Shown here: positions 8,107 through 15,919 of the stretch, in pieces
Layout of the letters: each line of letters begins with the position of its first letter
Numbering within the stretch: position 1 is the stretch's first letter
NCBI GenBank assembly: GCA_963669295.1
Contig: OY769938.1
Coordinates: forward strand, 5,146,001-5,210,000
Direction: 5' to 3'
Origin: G963669295 sp963669295
Lineage (GTDB): Bacteria; Bacteroidota; Bacteroidia; Flavobacteriales_D; CALLUQ01
DNA length: 64,000 bases
Translations under genes and position numbers: made by a program
The notes under the pieces: generated by a model
Databases searched by the model: none
What the model saw: the letters and a program-made list of their open reading frames with translations, nothing else
Told to the model about the DNA's origin: nothing

Positions 8107-8364
8107 CTAGCAATTAGGGAGTTGCAACAAGTTGTTTTCTTCGGTATGATCGGGCTCGGTGGTAAGGTAATCGTTGCCATTGCTGGTTTTTACAATCACC
8201 ATTACCCGATGGCCTTTTACATTTACACAATAGCTTTCGCGGCCAGTTTTAATGTTGTTGATGGCCTCCCATTTGGTGTGTAGCCAATAGCTTCCTCCGA
8301 TGTGTGTAATGCACTTTGGGTCGGGATAAGTGCGGTCTTTGTTGCTGCATGTTACGTCTTTCAT
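8107..8364 (-). CDS. DUF3892 domain protein
   Basis: An 85-residue protein matching DUF3892: CITHIGGSYWLHTKWEAINNI...GRESYCVNVKGHRVMVIVKTS...YLTTEPDHTEENNLLQLPNC, with the family's I-x-x-I-G start, YLTT-x-x-D and L-x-x-LP-x-C end. Function unknown. It is the promoter-proximal gene of the small-nuclease run, and a 63-bp block of three 21-bp repeats lies 48-110 bp upstream of its ATG. Confidence 0.75.
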   Translation of the reverse strand: MKDVTCSNKDRTYPDPKCITHIGGSYWLHTKWEAINNIKTGRESYCVNVKGHRVMVIVKTSNGNDYLTTEPDHTEENNLLQLPNC

Positions 8365-8411
8365 AAGTTTTGATGTTTAAGGTTTTAAGCGAAGTAAGGA
8401 GGAGGATGCCC

Positions 8412-8474
8412 TGCTTACAACAATGTTTTCCGAATGCCCCATTTCAGTTTCCGAATGCCGTGTTTTCACTTCCA
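8412..8474 (-). promoter_or_regulatory. Three 21-bp direct repeats before the DUF3892/nuclease genes
   Basis: On the minus strand the block reads three phased 21-bp units whose common start is (C/T)GGAA(A/G): GGAAGTGAAAACACGGCATT, then CGGAAACTGAAATGGGGCAT, then CGGAAAACATTGTTG. CGGAAA recurs at exactly 21 bp. A TTG inside the last unit is followed 21 bp later by TACTTCG, a weak match to the Bacteroidota TAnnTTTG box. The block ends directly against the stop codon of the TIR gene. Likely activator sites for the DUF3892 promoter. Confidence 0.6.
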
Positions 8475-9779
8475 TCACTCGGTAATCGCCAACAACCAAT
8501 GCCCTCCTTCTTGCTGAAACACATATTCTTCTACCGGCCGTAAGCCATAACTGTACATGATTACCTCAGGACTACTACCAGGCATTTTTATGCACGAAAG
8601 CAATACATGCCGCACATTGTTAGTATAAGCTACCGTAGCGTAATAGGTGGTTTCATCTACCATCTCAATGGTTTCGATGGCATATTCGCAAGGAGCCGTG
8701 TTGATGACGCTAAACTCCAGTTCACACTCTTTGTCATAAGTTGTACTTAACCGTAATAAGGCGTAGTAATTGGTAAATCCATAAGCATTTATAGGCGATT
8801 GTGTAGCTACATCCACATTCAATGCAGGCATGTTAACCCTGAATTGTTCGGTGCTGTAATCGTTCGAAAAGCGGTACTCGTTGGTGCCATCGCCATACTC
8901 CTCGCGAAATGCCTCATATTGCTGCGCCAACTCATTGATGCTGGTAGGGGTTCCCCCTTCTATCATCGCTTCCTGGTGGCTTTCGCTTACCGTTTGCTGT
9001 ATAGCTGCCATGCGTTGCCGAATAAGGGCATCGAACTGCTTGCCCAGTTCTTCTGAAGGAAGGTCGAACGTATTTTTATGCTCCGATCCTTTGGGAAGCT
9101 CAAATTCGTTGGTCAATGGTATGGGTGGTTTTTCCTCTGCCTTTTTTCCCACTGTATCGAGCACCTCTACTTCCCCATGGCTAATGGGTTCAGAGCGATC
9201 GTTGCCACTCCACCATCCATAAATTGCGGGCGAAGCCACCAGGAGCAAGGCCGCCAGCAAGGCATAAAGTATCCAACTCCAATCCCCTTCCTTTTTCTTC
9301 TTAGAGGAAGGCGTAGTAATAGGCTCCGTTAACCCAACAGCCGTTTCCTTCACTTTCGTTGCCTCCGGGTATTCTTCCGTCACTAACTTATTGCAAACCT
9401 CCTCCACCAACGCGTCCACCCCAATAGCCGACGACAGGCTGTATAGCTGTGCCAGTAACGGATGAAACTGCGCCACCTCTTTGGCAGTGATTTGATGAAA
9501 TATGGGAATGAGGGGCATGCCTTCCAAATGGCGGGAGTACAATACATTCAGCTCTGCCCTGGCCCATAGCGCATCCACGTAATTGGGGCTCACCACAATA
9601 ATCCCACTCCTCGAATTCAAGATGGCCCGGTTGATGGCCGTTGTAATGTTTTCGCCCGGCTTTAAATCGTGCCCCGAATACCAAATGCTGAGCCCTTTCG
9701 CCTTCAGTCCATCGGCCAGGGCATCGGCAATGGCCTTTTTATCTTCCACCGCATGGGTAATGAATGCATCGTACAACAT
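8475..9779 (-). CDS. Membrane-anchored TIR-domain protein
   Basis: A 434-residue protein when started at the ATG at 9779 (MLYDAFITHAVEDKK); a longer open frame overlaps the lipoprotein gene and is not plausible. Residues 1-130 are a TIR domain: YDAFITHAVED, SIWYSGHDLKPGENI, SGIIVVSPNYV and ALWARAEL, where E76 occupies the catalytic Glu position of NAD-cleaving TIRs. A single membrane segment (about 163-185, WILYALLAALLLVASPAIYGWW) is followed by a 240-residue extracytoplasmic part with a helical stretch and a beta-rich NTF2/SnoaL-like-looking end. It starts 4 bp after the lipoprotein stop, so the pair is coupled. Signalling or defence NADase activity is inferred. Confidence 0.85.
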   Translation of the reverse strand: MLYDAFITHAVEDKKAIADALADGLKAKGLSIWYSGHDLKPGENITTAINRAILNSRSGIIVVSPNYVDALWARAELNVLYSRHLEGMPLIPIFHQITAKEVAQFHPLLAQLYSLSSAIGVDALVEEVCNKLVTEEYPEATKVKETAVGLTEPITTPSSKKKKEGDWSWILYALLAALLLVASPAIYGWWSGNDRSEPISHGEVEVLDTVGKKAEEKPPIPLTNEFELPKGSEHKNTFDLPSEELGKQFDALIRQRMAAIQQTVSESHQEAMIEGGTPTSINELAQQYEAFREEYGDGTNEYRFSNDYSTEQFRVNMPALNVDVATQSPINAYGFTNYYALLRLSTTYDKECELEFSVINTAPCEYAIETIEMVDETTYYATVAYTNNVRHVLLSCIKMPGSSPEVIMYSYGLRPVEEYVFQQEGGHWLLAITE

Positions 9780-9783
9780 GCAG

Positions 9784-9981
9784 CTAGTCCTTGCAAATCC
9801 AGTAGTCGACGCCACCATGGTGCGAGCAGGCACCCGAACCGGTAGCATTGCTGCGAGTACCATCGTTGCACATGGCACCTACCCTGTTGGTGGCATTAGC
9901 ATCGCAATTGTATTCTTCGCCCTTGCTGCACGAGCCAAGGAGCAATGCGCTGCATAACGCAGCAAACATCAAAGTTTTCAT
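9784..9981 (-). CDS. DUF3761-like small lipoprotein
   Basis: A 65-residue protein with lipobox LLLGSC (Cys at about 18), giving a 47-residue mature lipoprotein. The end matches the DUF3761 pattern: MCNDGTRSNATGSGACSHHGGVDYW, with paired Cys. The role of this domain is not established. It is encoded directly upstream of, and coupled to, the TIR gene, whose C-terminal half would lie in the same compartment; a sensor or ligand role toward it is a reasonable but untested idea. A second 21-bp repeat block lies upstream. Confidence 0.75.
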   Translation of the reverse strand: MKTLMFAALCSALLLGSCSKGEEYNCDANATNRVGAMCNDGTRSNATGSGACSHHGGVDYWICKD

Positions 9982-10025
9982 AACGGTTTGAATTGGTTGA
10001 AACGCAATTAATTCAATCCGCTACA

Positions 10026-10088
10026 GCAACACAACAGTGTTTTCCGAATGGGTGATTTTAGTTTCCGGATGCCATCCATCCACTTCCC
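10026..10088 (-). promoter_or_regulatory. Three 21-bp direct repeats before the lipoprotein/TIR pair
   Basis: Same architecture as the block at 8412-8474. The minus strand reads GGAAGTGGATGGATGGCATC, then CGGAAACTAAAATCACCCAT, then CGGAAAACACTGTTGTG, each 21 bp apart. A TTG in the last unit is followed 19 bp later by TAATTGCG, close to a -7 box. As at 8474, the block ends against the stop codon of the upstream gene (the LytTR regulator). The two blocks are alignable base by base, so they share an ancestor or a binding protein. Confidence 0.6.
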
Positions 10089-10807
10089 TACAGCATCGAA
10101 AATCGGGCTTTCACTTCTTCGCGGTAGGCTTCGGCAATGGTTAAATCGTGCCCCAACACTTCCAGCATATTGCCTTTAATGCCAGTAACATGATGAATGT
10201 TAACAATGCAGCTGCGGTGAATTTGCACAAAATAAGGTTGGTGAAGGTGCTCGCTCACCACCTTCATGCTTTTCGATAAGTGGTATACTTTATCGTTGGT
10301 ATGCACCTTGCAATAAGCGCGATCGGCCTGCAAAAAAGCAATGGCAGCCAGCGCTACCTTTTCGTAATGGTCTTTTCCCGATTTTAAAAAAATGGCGTCG
10401 TGTACCACCGCAAAGTTATTCGTTCCTTCACGCCCAAAAAACACCCGTTGAATGGCTACTTTTAAATGAGGAAGCATGAAGGGTTTGGCCAAATGCTCGG
10501 TGAATAGTGTTTCGTTGGCCCTGCGTATGGTGGTAGCATCGGTAAGATCGGAAAGGTAAATTACCGGCACCTTGCTTTTTAGGCGTAACTGCTTTACGGT
10601 TTCAATGCCATCCCATGCCCCATCGAGCTTAATGTCCATAAAAATTAAATCGGGCAACGCCTCCCCATAAATGGCCAGCGCTTTTTCACCGGTTGTAGCC
10701 ATGCCCACTACCTCGTGGCCCAGCTGTTCCAACTTGCTTTTAAGGTCGGTAGCAATTACTACATCGTCTTCTACTATTAAAATGGTGGTGTTCATTCTAC
10801 AAAACAT
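10088..10807 (-). CDS. LytTR-family response regulator
   Basis: A 239-residue two-domain regulator. Receiver domain: acidic pair in LIVEDD, phospho-acceptor in LIFMDIKLDG (D54 when counted from the ATG at 10795), and K in HLAKPF. C-terminal LytTR DNA-binding domain: DAIFLKSGKDHYEKV, AYCKVHTNDKVYHLSKSM, FVQIHRSCIVNIHHV and the closing EVLGHDLTIAEAYREEV. The ATG at 10807 overlaps the TAA of the kinase gene (TAATG), so the two are coupled; the ATG at 10795 is an alternative. LytTR proteins bind direct repeats about 21 bp apart, which matches the repeat blocks on both sides. Confidence 0.93.
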   Translation of the reverse strand: MFCRMNTTILIVEDDVVIATDLKSKLEQLGHEVVGMATTGEKALAIYGEALPDLIFMDIKLDGAWDGIETVKQLRLKSKVPVIYLSDLTDATTIRRANETLFTEHLAKPFMLPHLKVAIQRVFFGREGTNNFAVVHDAIFLKSGKDHYEKVALAAIAFLQADRAYCKVHTNDKVYHLSKSMKVVSEHLHQPYFVQIHRSCIVNIHHVTGIKGNMLEVLGHDLTIAEAYREEVKARFSML

Positions 10808-12684
10808 TAAGCGGCACTGAACGTCAATACATACGTTTGTCCGTGTTGGTTATCGGTAGTTAATTTAGCCTTGAGTTGCGATGCAAGCATGTGCACCAGT
10901 TGCAACCCAAACGAATCGCCTGTTGCTTCCTGATGGATGCCTGGCCCATTGTCTTTCACCATCAATCGGTAATGGCCTTCGCCCATTGCAAATTGCACCT
11001 CCAATTGTGGATCGGCCACTTCTTTGTAAGCATGCTTAAAGGCATTGCTCACCAGCTCGTTGGTAATCAACCCAACAGCCACTGCTTTTTGCACGTCCAT
11101 GTTAGTAGCAGCAATGTTAATGGTAGTATTTGGCGATGTTTCTTCCAACGCATATACAGTTATCAACGTATCAATAAGTTCTTGCAAGTAGGTTTGCACG
11201 TTGATGTGCAGCGTTTCCTTTTGCTGCAACATGCGGTGGATGAGCACCATGGCTGCTACCCTGTTTTGACCGCTTAACATGGCTTCTTTTGCAGTGGTGT
11301 CTTGAATGCGTTGCGATTGCAAGCTCAATACGCTGGAAAGCAATTGTAAATTGTTTTTTACCCGGTGGTTCAATTCTTCTTTTAGCGTTTGCTCGTTTTT
11401 GCGGGCCCGCTCCTTGCTGCGGTATAGAATAAACAAGGTAATGATGAGCAATACCGACAAGCCAATGCCCATCACCAAAGCATATACCCTGGCCTCCTGC
11501 TTGTTGAGCGATGCTTCTTGCAACTGAATGGTGGTGCGCTGTACCAGTTGCTCTCGCTTCAATTTTTCTGTTTGGTACTTTGCTTCTGCATTGGCAATAA
11601 TGGCTTCCTTTTCGTTGGCAAAAAGCTCCTGATATTTCTCCACATACTTTTTGAAATACTGCAACGCCTCCCGGTCTTGACCTTGCTGCTCATGCAATTG
11701 CGATTGGTACAAATAATTGTCGCCTACCTGTTCTAAAATATCGAGGTGCAGCGCCAGCGTTTCGGCACGTTGTAAGTACAGCGTAGCTTGTGCCCATTGT
11801 GCTTTGGCAGTATACAGTTTCCCCAAGGCATTGAGGGTAATCACCAACCCGGTGGTGGTATCGCCTTTGTTTTCTTTTATGGCCAGCGATTGCAGGTAGT
11901 ATGCTTCTGCCTTGTTCAATTCGTTCAACTCAAAATAGGCCTCTCCCAGGTTGTTCATCACAATAGCAGCTCCTTTTTGTTTTCCCAACCGCAGCTTTAT
12001 GTCTAATGCTTCCAGGTAATACTCTATGGCTTCGCCATACGCTTCTTGAGCCAACAATACATTGCCCAGGTTATTCAACGACTTTGAAATGCCTGACGAA
12101 TCCCCCAACTCCTCACGCAAATTCAATCCTTTTAAGATATACCCCTCAGCTTCTACATACTCTCCTCGCTTTTTCTTCAACATGCCCAGTGCATCGTAGC
12201 TGGCTGCTAATGAAGCTTGTTCTGTGGGCAATGCCTCTAGTATGACAATGGCTTGCAACAGATCTTCCATGGCCAAATCGTATTGTCCATTGTTTTTGTA
12301 GAACGTACTTCTATTCAATAACCCATTTCCCCAACTTGCACTATCATTAATTTCCCCATAGTACTCCACCATCTTGTTTTGATAGCTGATCGCACTATCG
12401 TAATGCCCTGTTTCGTAATAATAAGCCGCCAAGCTATTATTCGTAGCATTTTCCAGGTTTTCCCAACCGTTGGCTTGCGCCAGTTGCAGCGACTGTTCGA
12501 GGTAAGGCAGGCAGCTGGAATCTCCTTGCTTAGCTATATACCAATTCACCTGATTCAGCAGATCGGCAATTGCTTTTTCGTCGCCATCAGCTTGCGCCTG
12601 TTGGAGTTGTTGTTGTAAGCTATCGGGTTGTGCATGAGCCAGTGCTACCAACAAAAGCAGCGCCATAGCAATGAGGTATTTCAT
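10807..12684 (-). CDS. TPR-sensor histidine kinase (HisKA_2 type)
   Basis: A 625-residue kinase. Signal peptide MKYLIAMALLLLVALAHAQ; then about 8 TPR-like repeats (residues 30-340: YYETGHYDSAISYQNK, ALGMLKKKRGEYVEAE, NNLGNVLLAQEAYGEA); a coiled coil; one membrane segment (about 402-420, ALVMGIGLSVLLIITLFIL); and a cytoplasmic HisKA_2 helix with LNHRVKNNLQLLSSVLSL, where the His is phosphorylated. The HATPase_c domain shows LITNELVSNAFKHAY, VKDNGPGI and SFGLQLVHMLA. The TPRs would be periplasmic. Partner of the LytTR regulator. Confidence 0.93.
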   Translation of the reverse strand: MKYLIAMALLLLVALAHAQPDSLQQQLQQAQADGDEKAIADLLNQVNWYIAKQGDSSCLPYLEQSLQLAQANGWENLENATNNSLAAYYYETGHYDSAISYQNKMVEYYGEINDSASWGNGLLNRSTFYKNNGQYDLAMEDLLQAIVILEALPTEQASLAASYDALGMLKKKRGEYVEAEGYILKGLNLREELGDSSGISKSLNNLGNVLLAQEAYGEAIEYYLEALDIKLRLGKQKGAAIVMNNLGEAYFELNELNKAEAYYLQSLAIKENKGDTTTGLVITLNALGKLYTAKAQWAQATLYLQRAETLALHLDILEQVGDNYLYQSQLHEQQGQDREALQYFKKYVEKYQELFANEKEAIIANAEAKYQTEKLKREQLVQRTTIQLQEASLNKQEARVYALVMGIGLSVLLIITLFILYRSKERARKNEQTLKEELNHRVKNNLQLLSSVLSLQSQRIQDTTAKEAMLSGQNRVAAMVLIHRMLQQKETLHINVQTYLQELIDTLITVYALEETSPNTTINIAATNMDVQKAVAVGLITNELVSNAFKHAYKEVADPQLEVQFAMGEGHYRLMVKDNGPGIHQEATGDSFGLQLVHMLASQLKAKLTTDNQHGQTYVLTFSAA

Positions 12685-12744
12685 ACCGTAGTTCTTAGGG
12701 GTTAAAGCTCAAAACTAAACTATCTGCGGTAAACCACACAAAAA

Positions 12745-12774
12745 AAAGCCCCGACTTTGAACAGTCGGGGCTTT
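12745..12774 (-). terminator. Rho-independent terminator
   Basis: AAAGCCCCGAC pairs perfectly with GTCGGGGCTTT around an 8-nt loop, with an A-run on the left that becomes the U-tail on the minus strand. It ends the transcript of the 12792 gene. Confidence 0.9.
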
Positions 12775-12791
12775 ATGCAAACCAACTTCTA

Positions 12792-13199
12792 CTAGTCGTC
12801 AGCCAGCTCTACATCAATCTCTGTTTGCGCTGCGGCAGTAACACAGATGTTTTGGTTGCTGGTTACATAACCGGTTTTGCTTACTTCTAATTGATAAGGC
12901 CCCATGGCAATGTTGGTAAAACAATAGTTTCCACGGCTATCGGTAGTGGTCGACTCCAACAAGGTAGTACCATCGTCGCTCAACAACTTCACCGTAGCCT
13001 GGTAAAGTGGGTTGCCAGAGGTGTTGGTCACTTTTCCGAAAACGGGGCGTAACTCTTCATCATCTTCAGTACAGGTAACACATGGTTCGGCTTTCGCCTT
13101 GTTTGTATTCCCTTCTTCATTTCCAGGCATTCCATTGGCCGAAAAGTTACCACCAACTGCAAAGAACGCCATCACAAAAAAACAACATAGATTTTTCAT
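12792..13199 (-). CDS. Secreted carboxypeptidase-regulatory-like domain protein, copy 1
   Basis: A 135-residue protein with signal peptide MKNLCCFFVMAFFAVGG. After an acidic linker comes one CarboxypepD_reg-like beta sandwich: VFGKVTNTSGNPLYQATVKLLSDDGT, TTTDSRGNYCFTNIAMGPYQLEVSKTGY. The last 75 residues are nearly identical to the protein at 15367-15834, and the DNA is alike too, so the two are a recent duplication bracketing the plus-strand pair 13670/14473. Probably periplasmic or surface-exposed; no enzymatic motif. Confidence 0.8.
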   Translation of the reverse strand: MKNLCCFFVMAFFAVGGNFSANGMPGNEEGNTNKAKAEPCVTCTEDDEELRPVFGKVTNTSGNPLYQATVKLLSDDGTTLLESTTTDSRGNYCFTNIAMGPYQLEVSKTGYVTSNQNICVTAAAQTEIDVELADD

Positions 13200-13513
13200 T
13201 TTTCATTGTTTTAAAAGGTTGTGAAATCGTCCGCAGCGTTTCGGAAAAGGCGTAACATCCCCAGGCCCGTTAAGAGCACCCGTTATTCATTTTTTACAGG
13301 TTGGAACATGCCTTCGCCGAAATCGCGTTGGACATTAGTTCGATGGAGATGGGTTCTTCACACTTGCCGCCGGTTAGCCAGCTACCTCTCCATTACAAAT
13401 AGCGGAGAACCGGTAGCGCGTGTGTCGAGTTGTTGAGGCTGCCAATGCGCTGTTAGCAACATCAACACTACAAATCTCGGAAATGAATACGGGAAGTCTT
13501 AACACTCAAAATA
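13200..13513. other. Gene-free stretch with possible coding remnant
   Basis: No intact gene. On the minus strand, a peptide ending LDTRATGSPLFVMER (around 13383-13427) stops and an adjacent frame continues SWLTGGKCEEPISIE to a stop near 13305, as though a one-base frameshift had split a short gene. A lone TTTCGGAAAA occurs near 13240. The region is more GC-rich than its neighbours. Confidence 0.3.
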
Positions 13514-13642
13514 ACGCTATTACACAGTGGGTTCACGCTATTACACAGCAGTTTTACGCTGGTTTACATTGATTTTACATCGGAGCTAAAAACCCCTTAT
13601 TGGGAAAGGAAATGAGCCGATTCGGAAAGCAGCTTGGGAAGG
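13514..13642 (+). promoter_or_regulatory. 21-bp repeat block and promoter of the 13670 unit
   Basis: Three units starting ACGCTATTACACAG, ACGCTATTACACAG and ACGCTGGTTTACAT lie at 13514, 13535 and 13556. In the same 21-bp phase follow TCGGAGCTAAA (13580), TGGGAAAGGAAATGAG (13601) and TCGGAAAGCAGCTTG (13622). The 13601 unit closely resembles the main unit of the 1503-2069 array. TTG (13634-13636), then 21 bp, then TAAATTGT (13658) is a plausible promoter, placing the RNA start at or next to the ATG at 13670. Layout matches the blocks at 8412 and 10026. Confidence 0.6.
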
Positions 13643-13669
13643 AGAAAAAGATTACCGTAAATTGTAGGT

Positions 13670-14446
13670 ATGAAAACGGTAAGCATAGTAGTATTAGAAG
13701 CATTGTTACAAATGCTTGTTGAAAAGGAAGGCACCTCTTACGACCATGCAGGCATGGGCGAAGTAAGTGCCATGGTAGGAGAAGAAAAAGTGAGCCAGCG
13801 CTACCTCTATGATTGTATGTCGAAGATAGAACAAGCAAAAGAAAATAGAGCCCCCAACACTGTGAGGTTACAAGTGTATAAACTAGATGCACTGGCTCAA
13901 TACCTGGGGTTTGAGCGGTTCAGTGCTTTCGAGCAAAGCATTGCCACCCCCATATCGCCCATATTGACCAACAGTGTTGGCTCGTGGTATTGCTATGTGC
14001 GAAGAAATGCCCCCATTACGGAAATATTGCAATCGCCAGCGCAAATTGTACAGGAAGGGCGCCAATTTTACCTGGAAGTAACAGGACCTAACAATGCATT
14101 AAGGGGACAGTTGCTGTTGAACAACGGCTGTTTGTTTTGCCACCTCAAAGCCGCCAATGGTAAGCAGTTTCAGCATGTATATAAAATAGGCAATGCCTTA
14201 TCGGCCAAAGTATTGCAAGGCACCTTTGCCGGCATATCTTCGAGCAACGACCCCATTGGTGGCAGGGTAGTTTTAATGAAAAGTGAATTGCCCTTTGAGC
14301 AATTAGAACGCCAGGCCCTTGCGGTAAAAGATACCAACAACGATGCCCTTAAGGCGCTGTTTGCTTACTTCAACACCTACGAAGAAAACAACCTAAAGCT
14401 CCTTCCCAGCATTACCTTCGATTTGCCGGATTTGTTGGACGATTAA
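13670..14446 (+). CDS. Unknown protein, first gene of a two-gene unit
   Basis: 258 residues, no signal peptide, no membrane segment. The N-terminal 90 residues are helical and basic (YLYDCMSKIEQAKENRAPNTVRLQVYKLDALAQYLGF), like a small DNA-binding or adaptor module. The rest is a beta-rich domain (GSWYCYVRRN, FYLEVTGPNNALRGQLLLNNGCLFCHLK, GRVVLMKSELPFEQLE) that might sense or bind a ligand. I do not recognise the family. The start is the ATG at 13670, only about 10 bp from the likely -7 box, so the mRNA may be nearly leaderless. It is followed after 26 bp by 14473. Confidence 0.7.
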   Translation: MKTVSIVVLEALLQMLVEKEGTSYDHAGMGEVSAMVGEEKVSQRYLYDCMSKIEQAKENRAPNTVRLQVYKLDALAQYLGFERFSAFEQSIATPISPILTNSVGSWYCYVRRNAPITEILQSPAQIVQEGRQFYLEVTGPNNALRGQLLLNNGCLFCHLKAANGKQFQHVYKIGNALSAKVLQGTFAGISSSNDPIGGRVVLMKSELPFEQLERQALAVKDTNNDALKALFAYFNTYEENNLKLLPSITFDLPDLLDD

Positions 14447-14472
14447 CGCAATAACCACTGAACAAGCATGGT

Positions 14473-15336
14473 ATGAACGACAAGTACTTTTATTCCTCCA
14501 ACCTTCGTAAAAAAATGGATGCTCCTTTTGAAGCCAAAACCAGGCTGAACTTTTGCTTTTGGAGCGACTTATTGGGCTTTGGAAAAAGCTTTTTCGAACA
14601 CCAGTGGAACTTGCCCATTGAGGAAAAGAAAAAAATCTATGAACGGCTACAAATGTCCCACAACATTTTTTTGAACCACATTACCCCCATTACCGAAACC
14701 AGTTTGGTATTGAACGACGGGTTGGTAAAAGTAGCCCGTATCAAAGAAGAAACGCATCCCGATCTTTATGGGTTTTATTTAAGGGAATGCATACTTACCC
14801 ACAACGACATTAAAAAAGCGGAAACACAACAACAACTTCCCGGCCCCAGGAGCGTGTTAACCTTTGGAGAGCAAATAGAATACATCATTCCCGATGTTAA
14901 GCTCGACGATTTTGTGTACAACTACACCAAAAAAGACCCGAACCAACTCAGCAAGCTTGCACAAACCACTGGCAACCCCACGGTAGTATACAACCCTGCT
15001 CCTTTTCAAATGAACATGGCATTTTCGAAAGCCTATACCCTCGATAGCCTGGGCAAAAAACATGGCCTGGAAGGCAGCCACTTGTATGTGGAACAATCGG
15101 TACTGGATTTTTCCGAAATGCTGGCGAAAAAATTAGGCACCACCATCACCAATACAACTAACAACGGTGAACGCACCTTTTTGCTTGAAAAAGGGAACGA
15201 TTACGTGTACTGGGGATTTAAGTTTGATGCAGAAATTCCCATAACCTATAAAGGCTGGAACACCACAGTTTACCGCCTCAAATCCTTTTTTCCTCCCGAC
15301 GAAAAAATCACGGAGTTTGAGCAGGAGGTGGAATAG
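14473..15336 (+). CDS. Unknown protein, second gene of the two-gene unit
   Basis: 287 residues, soluble, aromatic-rich near the N-terminus (LNFCFWSDLLGFGKSFFEHQW), with a middle section rich in Tyr and Ile and a C-terminus of alternating strands (VYWGFKFDAEIPITYKGWNT). The FxSDLLGFG opening recurs in uncharacterised Bacteroidota and proteobacterial proteins as I recall it, without a known function. It has no export signal. Probably co-transcribed with 13670 under the 21-bp repeat promoter, and convergent with the 15367 gene (30 bp between stops). Confidence 0.7.
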   Translation: MNDKYFYSSNLRKKMDAPFEAKTRLNFCFWSDLLGFGKSFFEHQWNLPIEEKKKIYERLQMSHNIFLNHITPITETSLVLNDGLVKVARIKEETHPDLYGFYLRECILTHNDIKKAETQQQLPGPRSVLTFGEQIEYIIPDVKLDDFVYNYTKKDPNQLSKLAQTTGNPTVVYNPAPFQMNMAFSKAYTLDSLGKKHGLEGSHLYVEQSVLDFSEMLAKKLGTTITNTTNNGERTFLLEKGNDYVYWGFKFDAEIPITYKGWNTTVYRLKSFFPPDEKITEFEQEVE

Positions 15337-15366
15337 TTGTTATCTCATTCCAAAAGCTTGCCTTAA

Positions 15367-15834
15367 CTAATCGTCGGCCAGCTCTACATCAACTTCTGCT
15401 TGTCCAGTAACCGCTACACAAATGCTTTGGTTGCTGGTAACATACCCTGTTTTGCTTACTTCCAATTGATAGGGGCCCATGGCAATGTTGGCAAAACAAA
15501 AGTTACCACGGCTGTCGGTAGTGTTCGACTCCAACAACGTAGTGCCATCATCGCTCAACAACTTTACCGTAACCTGGTATATGGGGTTACCACCATCTAA
15601 GTCAAGGTTTATAATACGATCGTTAGCAATGGGGGCTAATAAACCAGCCCCTTGCTCCTCCTGCTGTTTTAAGGGAACTTGATAAGTCAAATTATCAGCA
15701 TTGGATGTCAAGTTTAGAATAAAGAATTGCTTTTCAATCGCATTTCCCAATTCTTGCCCAGGCATTCCATTGACTGAAGAATGAAAGCTCAATACAATGA
15801 ATACCGCGGTGAATAAATAACATGCATGTTTCAT
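15367..15834 (-). CDS. Secreted carboxypeptidase-regulatory-like domain protein, copy 2
   Basis: 155 residues with signal peptide MKHACYLFTAVFIVLSFHSSVNG. The N-terminal linker differs from copy 1 (12792), but from NPIYQVTVKLLSDDG to the VDVELADD end the two match almost residue for residue, and both share an NGMPG motif after the signal peptide. The domain is a small beta sandwich of the CarboxypepD_reg kind. The conserved DNA of about 220 bp in direct orientation on both sides of 13670-15336 could support recombination that deletes or duplicates that unit. Confidence 0.8.
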   Translation of the reverse strand: MKHACYLFTAVFIVLSFHSSVNGMPGQELGNAIEKQFFILNLTSNADNLTYQVPLKQQEEQGAGLLAPIANDRIINLDLDGGNPIYQVTVKLLSDDGTTLLESNTTDSRGNFCFANIAMGPYQLEVSKTGYVTSNQSICVAVTGQAEVDVELADD

Positions 15835-15919
15835 AATGTATCATTTAAAGGTTTACTTTAATATACCTACGAAACCTACCCAACGTTACACCTTATAGTA
15901 CTACCTTAAAAATACCACA

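Noticed and set aside
9780..9878. A longer TIR protein starting at 9878.
   Set aside because: It would overlap the lipoprotein gene in another frame and adds 33 residues without TIR similarity.
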